Assembly (NCBI GenBank): GCA_902470895.1
Contig: CABRID010000010.1
Coordinates: 1-29,734, forward strand
Reading direction: 5' to 3'
DNA length: 29,734 bases
From: an uncultured Collinsella sp.
Lineage (GTDB): Bacteria; Actinomycetota; Coriobacteriia; Coriobacteriales; Coriobacteriaceae
A program made the translations under genes and the position numbers. Of this stretch, positions 8,009 through 17,152 are shown piece after piece. How positions within the stretch are numbered: the first letter of the stretch is position 1; each line of letters opens with the position of its first letter. The notes under the pieces were generated by a model, which ran no database searches, had not been told where the DNA came from, and saw only the letters and a list, made by a program, of their open reading frames with translations.

Positions 8009-10374
8009 GGATTCTCAAGCTCTTTAAAAAGCATATCCTGGCACTGTTCGCAGCTATCGTGCTTATCGTAATCAGCTGCAACGCCGATCTGGCGCTGCCT
8101 ACCTATATGAGCGACATCGTCGACGTGGGTGTGCAGCAAGGCGGCATCGCCTCGCCCGTACCCGACACCATCCGCGCCGAATCGCTCGACGACCTTGAAC
8201 TCTTTATGAGCACCAAGGACGCCAAAGCTGTGGAGGCCGTGTTTAGCAAGGCTGACAAAAATGGCATTCGAACGTACAAGGGCACCGAGGATGAGCGCGC
8301 CGACGGCAGCAAGCTCGCCGATATCATGAGCCTGCCCGAAACTGTCGTCCTTTCGTTCAACCAGGGCATCGACGCTGACTCCATGGGCGACATGACCGGC
8401 GCATCCACCGAGGCAAGCAATGGCGGCGCCGCTCAGGCCATGCCCACCCCCGAGCAGATGGCGGCGATGACGCCCGAGCAGCTCGCCGAGATGCAGCAGA
8501 AGGCCGCAGCGGCGCAGAACATGCAAAAGCAGATTGATGCCGATGGCGGTAAGATCACCATGAAGAGCCTGCGCCTAGGCGTTGAAGGCGGTCTTATCGA
8601 TCAGGGCAAGCTCGTCGAGGGCGCCAACGATATGGCAGACAAAATGGGCTCCATGTCGGGCTCCATCGTGACCCAACGCGCCGTGAGCTATGTGCAGGAC
8701 GAGTACAAGGCGCAGGGCATCGAACCCGCCGACGTGCAGAACGCCTACCTGGGCCGCATGGCGACCACGATGTTTGGCCTGTGCCTGATCTCGCTCGTCG
8801 CCACAATCCTGACCGGCGCCGTGGCCTCGCGCACCGCCTGTTCCATCGCACGCGACCTGCGCCGCGAGACCTTCAACAAGGTTATGCACTTCTCGCCGGC
8901 CGAGGTGGGCAAGTTTAGCCAGGCCTCGCTCATCACCCGCTGCACCAACGACATTCAGCAGATTCAGATGGCCGCAACCCTGTTTATCCGCATGTGCCTG
9001 ATGGCTCCCGTCATGGGCATCGTCGCCGTCATGCGCGTCCTGGCCAACCACACCGGCCTGGAGTGGACCATCGCTGTGGCCATCATCGCGGTTTCGGCCG
9101 TCGTCGGCGTGCTCATGGGCCTCACCATGCCCAAGTTCAAAAAGATGCAGAGCTTTGTGGACCGCGTGAACCTTACCGCCCGCGAGCTGCTCGACGGCCT
9201 TATGCCCATCCGCTCGTTCAACCGCGAGGAGCATGAGCTCGAACGTTTTGACAAGGCGTCGCTCGACCTGATGACTACGCAGCTCTACACCAACCGCGCC
9301 ATGAGCTTTATGATGCCGCTCATGATGCTCGTCATGAACTGCATCACCGTGCTTATCGTCTGGTTTGGCGCGCAGGGCGTGTCCGACGGCGTGATGCAGG
9401 TCGGCAACATGATGGCGTTTATCTCTTACACCATGCAGATCGTCATGGCGTTTATGATCCTCACCATGGTTTCGGTCATCCTGCCCCGCGCCGAGGTCGC
9501 AGCCGAGCGCGTGGAAGAGGTCATCACCTGCCCCACGAGCATCAACGACCCTGTCTCGCCCAAACTGCCTGCTGCCAGCGCGCCACGCGGCGAGCTCACC
9601 TTCCGTGACGTGAGCTTCCAGTATCCCGATGCCCGCGCCGACGTCATCAGCGGCGTAAACTTCACCACGCACGCCGGTCAGATGCTCGGCATCATTGGTT
9701 CCACGGGCTCGGGCAAGTCCACACTTGTGCAGCTGATTCCGCGCCTGTACGACGTCACGGGCGGCAGCATTTCGCTCGACGGCATCGACGTGCGCGACAT
9801 GACCCTTTCCGAGCTGCGCCGCCGTATTGGTTACATCCCGCAGCAGGGGCGCCTGTTCTCGGGCACTGTCGAGAGCAACCTCAAGTTTGCCGGCGACATG
9901 GTGAGCGATGATGACATGCACCAAGCAGCGCGCATCGCACAAGCCGAGGACTTTATCGCCGAGCGCGAGGGCGGCTACGACTCCCCCATCAGCCAGGGAG
10001 GCTCCAATGTCTCGGGCGGTCAGCGCCAGCGCTTGGCCATCGCCCGCGCATTGGCCAAAAAGCCCGAGGTCGTGGTGTTCGATGACTCGTTTAGCGCCCT
10101 CGACTACAAGACCGACGCGCGCCTGCGCGAGGAGCTGGCCAAAAACGTTACCGACGCCGCACTCGTGGTCGTGGCCCAGCGCATCGCGACCATCATGCAC
10201 GCCGACCAGATCATCGTGCTCGATGACGGCCACGTAGTGGGCACCGGCACGCACGAGGAGCTGCTACGCAGCTGCCCGGCGTACCTGGAGATCGCACAGT
10301 CGCAGCTTTCCGCCGAGGAGCTGGGGCTTACCCAAGAAGAAATTGCAGCCGTCACGGAAGGAGGCGAGCGCTAA
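8005..10374 (+). CDS. ABC exporter half-transporter with degenerate ATP site and large extracytoplasmic insert
   Basis: A 789-residue fused membrane/ATPase exporter subunit, about 200 residues longer than usual. The first membrane helix (about residues 10-34) is followed by a roughly 200-residue insert rich in Met, Gln and Ala (for example PEQMAAMTPEQLAEMQQ) before the second helix near residue 250; by topology it lies outside the membrane. The ATPase has Walker A GSTGSGKST (about 565-573), signature VSGGQRQRLAIARAL and Walker B VVVFDDSFSALD. The catalytic glutamate after Walker B is an aspartate, as in the non-catalytic site of heterodimeric exporters such as BmrCD or LmrCD. It starts at a GTG overlapping the MarR stop, with AAAGGAGAG in front, and overlaps the partner gene by TAATG. 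Likely multidrug or peptide export; substrate unknown. Confidence 0.93.
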   Translation: MRILKLFKKHILALFAAIVLIVISCNADLALPTYMSDIVDVGVQQGGIASPVPDTIRAESLDDLELFMSTKDAKAVEAVFSKADKNGIRTYKGTEDERADGSKLADIMSLPETVVLSFNQGIDADSMGDMTGASTEASNGGAAQAMPTPEQMAAMTPEQLAEMQQKAAAAQNMQKQIDADGGKITMKSLRLGVEGGLIDQGKLVEGANDMADKMGSMSGSIVTQRAVSYVQDEYKAQGIEPADVQNAYLGRMATTMFGLCLISLVATILTGAVASRTACSIARDLRRETFNKVMHFSPAEVGKFSQASLITRCTNDIQQIQMAATLFIRMCLMAPVMGIVAVMRVLANHTGLEWTIAVAIIAVSAVVGVLMGLTMPKFKKMQSFVDRVNLTARELLDGLMPIRSFNREEHELERFDKASLDLMTTQLYTNRAMSFMMPLMMLVMNCITVLIVWFGAQGVSDGVMQVGNMMAFISYTMQIVMAFMILTMVSVILPRAEVAAERVEEVITCPTSINDPVSPKLPAASAPRGELTFRDVSFQYPDARADVISGVNFTTHAGQMLGIIGSTGSGKSTLVQLIPRLYDVTGGSISLDGIDVRDMTLSELRRRIGYIPQQGRLFSGTVESNLKFAGDMVSDDDMHQAARIAQAEDFIAEREGGYDSPISQGGSNVSGGQRQRLAIARALAKKPEVVVFDDSFSALDYKTDARLREELAKNVTDAALVVVAQRIATIMHADQIIVLDDGHVVGTGTHEELLRSCPAYLEIAQSQLSAEELGLTQEEIAAVTEGGER

Positions 10375-12230
10375 TGGCAGACGAGACCAAGACTCAGATT
10401 CCCAAGCCCACCCGCCAGCGTGGTCCCATGGGCCGCATGGGTGGCATGCGCCGTGGCGAAAAGGCCAAGGACTTTAAGGGCACCATGAGGCAGCTGCTCG
10501 GCTATATCGGCCAGCACAAGATTGCCGTGTTTGCCGCCGTCGCCTTTGCCGTGTGCTCGGTCATCTTTAACATTGTGGGGCCCAAGGTGCTCGGCCAGGT
10601 TACGACCAAGCTGTTTGAGGGCCTGGTTGCCAAAGTCAACGGTACCGGCGATGTCGACTTTAACTGGATCGCCAAGACGCTCGGCTTTTTGCTCTGCCTG
10701 TACCTGGCGAGCTCTATCTGCAGCCTCATCCAGGGCTGGCTCATGACCGGTGTCACGCAAAAGATTTGCTACCGCATGCGCAAGGAGATCGCCGCCAAGA
10801 TTGCCGTCGTGCCGATGAGCTACTTCAACGGTCACAGCAAGGGCGATGTGCTCAGCCGCATCACCAACGACGTCGATACACTCGGCCAGTCGCTCAACCA
10901 GAGCGTGACGCAGCTTATTACGTCCGTCACGCAGATTATCGGCGTGCTCGTCATGATGTTGTCGATCAGCCTGCCGCTCACCGGCGTCACCGTGCTCACG
11001 CTGCCGGCCGCCGCGATTATCTTAATGGTGATGATTCACTTCTCGCAGCCGTACTTCCGCGAGCAGCAGCAGGTCCTGGGCACCGTCAACGGCATTATCG
11101 AGGAGGATTTTGCCGGCCAGAACGTCATTCAGGTGTTCGACCGCGCCGAGGCTTCGATCGAGGAGTTCGACCGCCAAAACGACCGCCTCTTTATTAGCGG
11201 CTGGCGCTCGCAGTTCCTGTCGGGCCTGATGATGCCGCTTATGAGCTTGGTGGGTAACATGGGCTACGTGGGCGTCGTCGTCGTGGGTGCGCAGCTCGCG
11301 CTGACCGGCAATGCCACGCCCGGCGACATTCAGAGCTTTATCCAGTACGTGCGCAACTTTACGCAGCCGGTGCAGCAGCTGGGCAACGTGAGCAACACGA
11401 TGCAGTCGATGGCCGCCGCCACCGAGCGTGTGTTTGAGTTCCTGGCCGCGCCCGAGGAGGAGCAGAAGGCCGACGCGCAGATTCCCGAGAAGCGCCCCGG
11501 CCACGTGGAGTTCGACCATGTCAAGTTTGGCTACACGCCCGACAAGACCATCATCCACGACTTTAGCTGCGAGGCGCAGCCCGGCCAGACCATCGCCATC
11601 GTCGGCCCCACCGGCGCCGGCAAGACCACGCTCATCAAGCTGCTGCAGCGCTTTTACGACGTGGACGGCGGTTCGCTGCGCGTCGAGGGCGTCGACGTGC
11701 GCGACTGGGACCGCGCGGCGCTGCGCGGCGAGTTTGCCATGGTGCTGCAGGACACCTGGCTGTTTAACGGCACCATCCGCGAGAACATCCGCTACGGACG
11801 CCCCGATGCAAGCGATGCCGAGGTCGAGGCCGCTGCACGCGCCGCACGCTGCGACCACTTTATCCATACGCTCGCCGGCGGCTACGACTTTATGATCAAC
11901 GAGGAGGGCACTAACCTGTCGCAGGGTCAGCGCCAGCTCGTGACCATCGCCCGTGCCATTTTGGCCGACCGCCCGGCGCTGATTCTGGACGAGGCGACCT
12001 CCAACGTCGATACCCGTACCGAGGAGCTTATTCAGCGTGCCATGGATGCGCTGATGCAGGGCCGTACTAGCTTTGTCATCGCGCACCGCCTGTCCACGAT
12101 CCGCAACGCCGACGTGATCTTGGTAATTCGCGACGGCGACATCGTCGAGAAGGGCACACACGACGAGTTGCTCGCCCAGGGTGGCTTCTACGCCGACCTG
12201 TACAACTCGCAGTTCGACGAGGCGGCGTAA
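10374..12230 (+). CDS. ABC exporter half-transporter with canonical ATP site (partner of the preceding gene)
   Basis: A 618-residue fused membrane/ATPase exporter. A basic, Gly/Met-rich N-terminal tail of about 40 residues (PMGRMGGMRRGEKAK) precedes the first membrane helix. Walker A is GPTGAGKTT (about 412-420), the signature is LSQGQRQLVTIARAI and Walker B is ALILDEATSNVD with the normal catalytic glutamate. The signature has SQGQ instead of SGGQ, and the partner lacks the catalytic glutamate, so the pair is the asymmetric heterodimer type (MdlAB, BmrCD, LmrCD). Translation is coupled to the partner through TAATG at 10372-10376. A strong terminator follows. Confidence 0.95.
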   Translation: MADETKTQIPKPTRQRGPMGRMGGMRRGEKAKDFKGTMRQLLGYIGQHKIAVFAAVAFAVCSVIFNIVGPKVLGQVTTKLFEGLVAKVNGTGDVDFNWIAKTLGFLLCLYLASSICSLIQGWLMTGVTQKICYRMRKEIAAKIAVVPMSYFNGHSKGDVLSRITNDVDTLGQSLNQSVTQLITSVTQIIGVLVMMLSISLPLTGVTVLTLPAAAIILMVMIHFSQPYFREQQQVLGTVNGIIEEDFAGQNVIQVFDRAEASIEEFDRQNDRLFISGWRSQFLSGLMMPLMSLVGNMGYVGVVVVGAQLALTGNATPGDIQSFIQYVRNFTQPVQQLGNVSNTMQSMAAATERVFEFLAAPEEEQKADAQIPEKRPGHVEFDHVKFGYTPDKTIIHDFSCEAQPGQTIAIVGPTGAGKTTLIKLLQRFYDVDGGSLRVEGVDVRDWDRAALRGEFAMVLQDTWLFNGTIRENIRYGRPDASDAEVEAAARAARCDHFIHTLAGGYDFMINEEGTNLSQGQRQLVTIARAILADRPALILDEATSNVDTRTEELIQRAMDALMQGRTSFVIAHRLSTIRNADVILVIRDGDIVEKGTHDELLAQGGFYADLYNSQFDEAA

Positions 12231-12263
12231 ATTCTGCCGCAGGGAACGAATAACGCCCGAGAA

Positions 12264-12300
12264 CGGGGGCGCAGGGCAACCTGCGCCCCCGTTTTTGTTT
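12264..12300 (+). terminator. Intrinsic terminator of the marR-ABC exporter operon
   Basis: CGGGGGCGCAGG (12264-12275) pairs perfectly with CCTGCGCCCCCG (12280-12291), with a GCAA tetraloop and the T-rich tail TTTTTGTTTT. It lies 34 bases after the exporter stop codon. Confidence 0.93.
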
Positions 12301-12352
12301 TGCAGCCCTCGAAGCGCCTTCCCTGAGACCTCATTGACGGCGTTTTCCAGAC

Positions 12353-12586
12353 CCCGTGGGCAAAAAAGAGCAAATATGAGTACTGTTACCTTTTTAGTAA
12401 CAGCCAAAACCGCCTCAAACGACCTCTTTGCGGCCTCTATTCGCCTTCAAATTAATCAAAACGCCCGTTAGCAGGCTTCTGTCTGCCAACGTTAATGAAC
12501 ATATTTATCACTTTGCCTATTATCTCGCTAGACGGATATGTTACTAGGTGAGCAACAGTACTCATATTTGGCATTTTCTGCCCACG
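12353..12586. repeat. Inverted pair of ~50-bp repeats in the exporter/DAHP synthase gap
   Basis: Copy 1 (12353-12403, plus) and copy 2 (12539-12586, minus) share CCGTGGGCA, an A-rich stretch, AAATATGAGTACTGTT and TAGTAACA in the same order. About 135 bases lie between them, with no gene, but with an imperfect hairpin CGTTAGCAG/CTGCCAACG near 12467-12492. In both orientations the shared part can be read as a peptide containing NMSTV..LVT. Whether this is a non-autonomous mobile element, an RNA gene or a peptide gene is not decided. The 12301-12808 gap holds no other convincing gene. Confidence 0.65.
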
Positions 12587-12674
12587 GAGTGTTTCCTGGG
12601 GAACCGACAACAACCTTAGGGCCCCACGCGGCGCCACTCGCTCCCGGCATCCGCCGACGTCTCCCCAGATAAAG

Positions 12675-12710
12675 CCTGCCAAAATAAACCTGTCCCTTTT
12701 TGGCAGGTTT
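12675..12710. terminator. Terminator-like or REP-like hairpin with CCTGTCCC in the loop
   Basis: CCTGCCAAAA (12675-12684) pairs with TTTTGGCAGG (12698-12707), followed by TTT. The loop contains ACCTGTCCC, which recurs as GCCTGTCC in the loop of the hairpin at 22472-22508. It stands just upstream of the DAHP synthase promoter and may insulate it. Confidence 0.55.
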
Positions 12711-12725
12711 CGGGGTGACAAGGGC

Positions 12726-12754
12726 TTGCACTTTAGCGTGCGACAGCGGATAAT
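12726..12754 (+). promoter_or_regulatory. Promoter of the DAHP synthase gene
   Basis: TTGCAC (12726-12731) and GATAAT (12749-12754) are separated by 17 bases, close to the consensus. The transcript leader would be about 48 bases, ending with GAGGAGG before the ATG at 12809. No leader peptide or attenuator is visible in it. Confidence 0.65.
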
Positions 12755-12808
12755 TCCGGACACTCGACAATACGCTTATTGCTCTTTCTATAGATTGAGG
12801 AGGCCCCT

Positions 12809-13840
12809 ATGGCCATGGAATTCAAACGCAAGTTGCCAATCCCCATGGAGATCCGCGAGGAAATGCCGCTTTCTGCCGAGCTTACCGCCAAAAAGCAGGC
12901 ATTTGACGCCGAGGTCGCCAAAGTCTTTACCGGCGAGGACGCACGCAAGGTGCTCATCATCGGCCCGTGCTCTGCCGACCGCGAGGATTCGGTACTTGAG
13001 TACATGAACCGACTGGCCAAGACCGCCGAGGAGGTCAAGGACAAGCTCATCATCATTCCGCGCGTCTACACCAATAAGCCGCGCACCAAGGGCACCGGCT
13101 ACAAGGGCCTTCTGCACAACCCCAACCCCGAGGCTCCCGACGACCTGCTCGAGGGCGTCAAGGCCATCCGCCATATGCACCTGCGTGTTATTGAGGAAAC
13201 GGGCTTCTTCACCGCCGACGAGATGCTCTATCCGTCCAACTACCAGTACCTCGTTGACCTGCTGAGCTATGTTGCCGTGGGCGCACGCTCGGTCGAGAAC
13301 CAGGAGCATCGTCTGGTGTCGAGCGGCATTTCGGTACCCGTCGGCATGAAGAATCCCACTGCCGGCTCTACCACCGTTATGCTCAACTCCATTTACGCCG
13401 CGCAGGCGCACCAGAGCTTCATCTTCCGCAACTGGGAGGTCGAGTGCGACGGCAACCCGCTTGCGCACGCCGTTATGCGTGGCTACATCGGTCTCGATGG
13501 GCGCACCTACCCCAACTACCACTACGAGCACCTAGAGCGCCTGGCCGAGCGCTATACCGAGCACGCCGGCTATGCCAATCCGGCAGCGGTCATCGACTGC
13601 AACCATGACAACTCGGGCAAGCGTCCGCTGGAGCAGTATCGCATTTGCAAGGAGGTGCTCGACAGCTGCCGCCGCAACGAGTCAATCTCCAAGCTGGTCA
13701 AGGGCTTTATGATCGAGTCCTACCTGGAAGACGGCAACCAGCCGGTCGACGGCGGCGTCTTTGGCAAGTCCATCACCGACCCGTGCCTGGGCTGGGAAAA
13801 GACCGACTACCTCATCCACGAGATCGCGGAGCGGATTTAG
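12809..13840 (+). CDS. 3-deoxy-7-phosphoheptulonate (DAHP) synthase, class I alpha
   Basis: A 343-residue enzyme of the AroF/AroG/AroH family, which joins phosphoenolpyruvate and erythrose-4-phosphate in the first step of the shikimate pathway. Visible family motifs are GPCS at 52-55 with the metal-binding cysteine, NKPRTKGTGYKGLL (90-103), IDCNHDNSGK with a metal histidine, GFMIESYLEDGNQ with a metal glutamate and ITDPCLGWEKTD with a metal aspartate. Length is normal (E. coli AroG has 350). The ATG at 12809 is six bases behind GAGGAGG; a second ATG at 12815 is possible. It is a single-gene unit with its own promoter and a hairpin after it. Which aromatic amino acid inhibits it cannot be told from the sequence. 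Confidence 0.95.
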   Translation: MAMEFKRKLPIPMEIREEMPLSAELTAKKQAFDAEVAKVFTGEDARKVLIIGPCSADREDSVLEYMNRLAKTAEEVKDKLIIIPRVYTNKPRTKGTGYKGLLHNPNPEAPDDLLEGVKAIRHMHLRVIEETGFFTADEMLYPSNYQYLVDLLSYVAVGARSVENQEHRLVSSGISVPVGMKNPTAGSTTVMLNSIYAAQAHQSFIFRNWEVECDGNPLAHAVMRGYIGLDGRTYPNYHYEHLERLAERYTEHAGYANPAAVIDCNHDNSGKRPLEQYRICKEVLDSCRRNESISKLVKGFMIESYLEDGNQPVDGGVFGKSITDPCLGWEKTDYLIHEIAERI

Positions 13841-13866
13841 TTACGCGGTTTTACCAAACCGCGTAA
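13841..13866. terminator. Hairpin just after the DAHP synthase stop codon
   Basis: TTACGCGGTTT (13841-13851) pairs perfectly with AAACCGCGTAA (13856-13866) with the loop TACC, starting on the base after the stop codon. There is no T-tract. The remaining bases to 14027 hold no gene. Confidence 0.6.
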
Positions 13867-14027
13867 CGGCTCGACGCTGCAAACGCCCCAGAGCGGCAAC
13901 CTGACGTTCAATCGTCGGTCGCGTACCAAAGTACGCTTCCCTTCTCTTTCACGTCACCTTGCTCGCCTAGGGGCGCTTTCGCTGACTTATGCTCAACCTG
14001 CGATGATTTTGTTCTGCACCAGGTTGG

Positions 14028-16241
14028 CTACTCGCTGTAGCGGGTGGCAATGGCGGCTCGCACCATGCCGGCGCTCATGAGGTAGGTCACCAGGAAGTAG
14101 CCACCGTATGCTGCCAGGAAGATCGCGCAGGTGAGACCCACCGTGCCGCCGATGCTCATGTCGCCAAACGTACTCACCAGCTCGATGATCACCTTAAGTG
14201 CCACAAAGGAGTGCGCCAAGCCCACTGCCAGCGGGAACAGGAAGAATACCGCTTGCTGCGCCATCACCGAATGGCGAATCTGGCGGTCGTCACAGCCGAT
14301 CTGCGCCAGCACACGATAGCTGCGGCTGCCGTCGGCCACATTGGAGAGCTGCTGGATCGACAGTATCGCCGCGCACGCAACGACCAGTACAAAGCCAATG
14401 TAGATGGCCAGATAGCTAATCATGCCGTTCATTTGCGCTGCTTGCGTGTACATCTCGGAGCGTGTGATGAAGATCCCCCATGACCCCGGCTCCTTGCCGT
14501 CAACGAGCAGATTGTCGAGCAAAGTGTATTTAATGCTCTCGTCTGCCTCGGTCGTATCCATCCCCTGTTTGTAATTAACGAGCAGGCTACTGGAATACGG
14601 CTGCAGATTAAGTTGGGACAACAGCTCGTCGGCAACGACGACGGTACCCGGATTACTGCCCATCGCCGAGTTGGCGATGGCCGCCGTGTCCTTGTCCGAC
14701 TTATCGGTTGCGGGCTTGAGCTCATGCCCGCCCAAGGTGAGGGTATGGCCGCCGGCCATGTACTTGGTGTACAGGTCGCCCAGCTCACCGCCCATATCAC
14801 ACGTAAGCAGGTACTGGTCGCGGCCAATGCTCACCGGCTCCTCGCCCATCATCTGGCGCAGTTTGTTGTACTGGCTCGCCGGCGTCACAAACAGACCCAT
14901 CGTATCGGCATTGCTACCCCCGAACGCCTTGGGGAGCTTTTCGCCCATGGTCTTGCACATCTCACCCGCAGACACCGAAGGATTCGAACCGCCAAACGGG
15001 TAACTCAGATACGAATCGATCTGAACATGCTCACCGGCAACATCGGCGATATTGACCTTCTTGCCGGTCTCGTCGTTGTTGTCCGCCGACTTGCCCTTGC
15101 CGTGCCATGCGGAGTACAAATCGACCGTTGTATCGGCTAGCACCATGCGGTCGGCTTCAGACGGATTGACATATTCTTTGTAGTAGTCGAGCGTATCGGG
15201 CGTGTAATAGACATACGTCTGAGACACGTCAACAGGGTTATAGCGCTCCAGGTTTTCGTTCATCACATTGGCAATCGACATACCGCACGTCACCGAGGTG
15301 ATGGCCAAAAACAGGAGCATCGCGATGACGCCCATCGAAAAGCACACCGTGTTGACCTTGGCCGCAAGCTGGCGCACGGTAAACATGTTGAGGCCGCGCC
15401 AATACACGCCGCGCAGGCTCTGCAGCAGCTTGATGAGCATGCCCGAGAGTCCCCAGAACAGAGCAAAGGTGCCCACTGTAACCATAGCGGTCGTAATACC
15501 AAACTGGTTCATGGCCTCTTGCAGCTTGCTGTCCGTCGCGGTTAGCGGGAACCCATCACGTAGCAGACGGTAATAGGCCACGCCCACAAGCGCCACGCCC
15601 ACGGCAAAGATGGCAATCGCGATCCAGGGGTTGCGTGTCTTGATGCTCTCGTTGCGACGCTCGGCACCCATAAGCTCGATGAGTTTGGTACGACGCACGG
15701 CGCGAAGGTTCAGCAGTAGCGTGAGCACAAACATTACGAGCATGCAGACAAGGGTCAGGTTGAACGCATGCACCGAGAAGAAGAAGTGGAAATTGGCGAT
15801 CTGCGTCTTAAAGAGCGAGGCCGTAAAGAACGTCATGAGCTGGGAGAGTCCCACACCCAGCACAATGCCGGCGACAAAGGCCACGACCGATACTATCACG
15901 GTCTCGAGCGCCATGATCGTGGCGACGCGCCCGCGCCCCATGCCGAGTACCTGGTACAGGCCAAACTCCTTCTTGCGGCGTTTCATGATGAAGTTATTGG
16001 CATACACCATCAAAAAGGCCATGACACCAGCCAAAAAGTACGTCAGGTAGCCGAGCATGCTGCCCATAACCTGCGCCAAGCCCTCTTCATCGATGCCGGC
16101 GATGTCGACCTGCATCGAGACGGTGTTAAAGGCATAGAAGACCGTAACGCCCAGGGTGAGCGTCAACAAGTAAACGAGGTAGTCGCGGCCGGCACGGCGG
16201 ACGTTGCCCCAAGCGAGTTTACAGAGCACCGGAGCCCTCAC
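14028..16241 (-). CDS. BceB-like ABC transporter permease (FtsX domain)
   Basis: A 737-residue permease of the BceB/VraG type. It begins with the usual LAWGNVRRAGRDYLVYLLTLTLGVTVFYAFN, has an FtsX-like block of helices with NNFIMKRRKKEFGLYQVLGMGR after the second helix, several further helices to about residue 330, a large extracytoplasmic domain (about 335-600), and three C-terminal helices. Members of this family sense or remove lipid-II-binding antimicrobial peptides such as bacitracin. Its ATG at 16241 lies inside the end of the ATPase gene (23 bases shared), so the two are translationally coupled. The paired histidine kinase and response regulator common for this family are absent from the window. 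The peptide specificity is unknown. Confidence 0.9.
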   Translation of the reverse strand: MRAPVLCKLAWGNVRRAGRDYLVYLLTLTLGVTVFYAFNTVSMQVDIAGIDEEGLAQVMGSMLGYLTYFLAGVMAFLMVYANNFIMKRRKKEFGLYQVLGMGRGRVATIMALETVIVSVVAFVAGIVLGVGLSQLMTFFTASLFKTQIANFHFFFSVHAFNLTLVCMLVMFVLTLLLNLRAVRRTKLIELMGAERRNESIKTRNPWIAIAIFAVGVALVGVAYYRLLRDGFPLTATDSKLQEAMNQFGITTAMVTVGTFALFWGLSGMLIKLLQSLRGVYWRGLNMFTVRQLAAKVNTVCFSMGVIAMLLFLAITSVTCGMSIANVMNENLERYNPVDVSQTYVYYTPDTLDYYKEYVNPSEADRMVLADTTVDLYSAWHGKGKSADNNDETGKKVNIADVAGEHVQIDSYLSYPFGGSNPSVSAGEMCKTMGEKLPKAFGGSNADTMGLFVTPASQYNKLRQMMGEEPVSIGRDQYLLTCDMGGELGDLYTKYMAGGHTLTLGGHELKPATDKSDKDTAAIANSAMGSNPGTVVVADELLSQLNLQPYSSSLLVNYKQGMDTTEADESIKYTLLDNLLVDGKEPGSWGIFITRSEMYTQAAQMNGMISYLAIYIGFVLVVACAAILSIQQLSNVADGSRSYRVLAQIGCDDRQIRHSVMAQQAVFFLFPLAVGLAHSFVALKVIIELVSTFGDMSIGGTVGLTCAIFLAAYGGYFLVTYLMSAGMVRAAIATRYSE

Positions 16242-17004
16242 CGCCCATCATGGCAACGACCTCCATAATGCGGTCGAAGAACTCTCGGCGGTCGGTGTCG
16301 CCGCGGCGCAGCTCGGTGAAGATCTTGCCGTCACGAATAAACAGCACACGGCTCGTGTAGCTGGCGGCAACGCTGTCGTGCGTGACCATGAGCACCGTGG
16401 CGCGCAGGCGGCGATTCAGGGCCTCCAGGCTCTCGAGCAGCAGACGGGCGCTTTTGGAGTCGAGGGCGCCGGTGGGCTCGTCGGCCATGATCATGGTGGG
16501 GTCGGTGACGAGCGCGCGAGCCGCGGCAACGCGCTGCTGCTGACCGCCGGACATCTGGTAGGGATACTTGTCGAGCACCTGACTGATGGACAGGCGCGCT
16601 GCCACATCCTGCACGCGGGTCGAGATCTCTGCCGAGTTTGCGCGGGCGATGGTGAGCGGCAGGGCGATGTTCTCGCGTGCCGTGAGCGTATCGAGCAGGT
16701 TGGAGTCCTGGAAGATAAAGCCGAGCTCCTCGCGGCGGAACTGCGAAAGCTTAGCCTGCTTCATGCGTGTTACGTCTTGGCCGTTAATGCGGATCATGCC
16801 ACTTGTAGCACTATCGATGGTCGAGACGCAGTTGAGCAACGTCGACTTGCCCGAGCCCGAAGCGCCCATGATGCCAACAAATTCGCCGCGGTTGACGGTA
16901 AAGCTGACGTCGTTGAGCGCACGGGTCACGTTGCCCAGCGCTCCATATACCTTTTCGAGATGCGCGACCTCCAGTACCGGGGTCGCCATGTGCGTGGTTT
17001 GCAT
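16219..17004 (-). CDS. BceA-like ABC transporter ATPase
   Basis: A 261-residue ATPase of the MacB/BceA type that powers the overlapping permease. Walker A is GASGSGKST at residues 47-55, the Q-loop segment reads GFIFQDSNLLDTLTARENIALP, the signature is MSGGQQQRVAAARALV, Walker B is MIMADEPTGALD with the catalytic glutamate, and the H-loop histidine is in MVTHDS. The ATG at 17004 follows GAAAGGACT; an alternative ATG five codons on has no ribosome site. The C-terminal tail (residues 235-261) extends beyond the core as in BceA proteins. Confidence 0.93.
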   Translation of the reverse strand: MQTTHMATPVLEVAHLEKVYGALGNVTRALNDVSFTVNRGEFVGIMGASGSGKSTLLNCVSTIDSATSGMIRINGQDVTRMKQAKLSQFRREELGFIFQDSNLLDTLTARENIALPLTIARANSAEISTRVQDVAARLSISQVLDKYPYQMSGGQQQRVAAARALVTDPTMIMADEPTGALDSKSARLLLESLEALNRRLRATVLMVTHDSVAASYTSRVLFIRDGKIFTELRRGDTDRREFFDRIMEVVAMMGGEGSGAL

Positions 17005-17152
17005 ACCGAGTCCTTTCTTGCGATTAGTCTACGGCATCTATAGTCGCAAGAAGACGAGTCGGCTACCATCGATATGGCTTACGCTTGCCTTACCGTTGTG
17101 TAAGGTAGGGGTAGCTAGCCTGCCACGTGATGATATTGAGAGAGGACTCCTG

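Noticed and set aside
8575..10254. Minus-strand 559-residue ORF opposite the first ABC exporter gene
   Set aside because: His/Asp/Gly-rich shadow frame without domains; the plus-strand protein is clear.
16586..17152. N-terminal extension of the NUDIX-Vsr frame into the BceA-like gene
   Set aside because: This part is antisense to a clear ABC ATPase; the NUDIX fold begins at the TTG at 17153, which has its own ribosome site.
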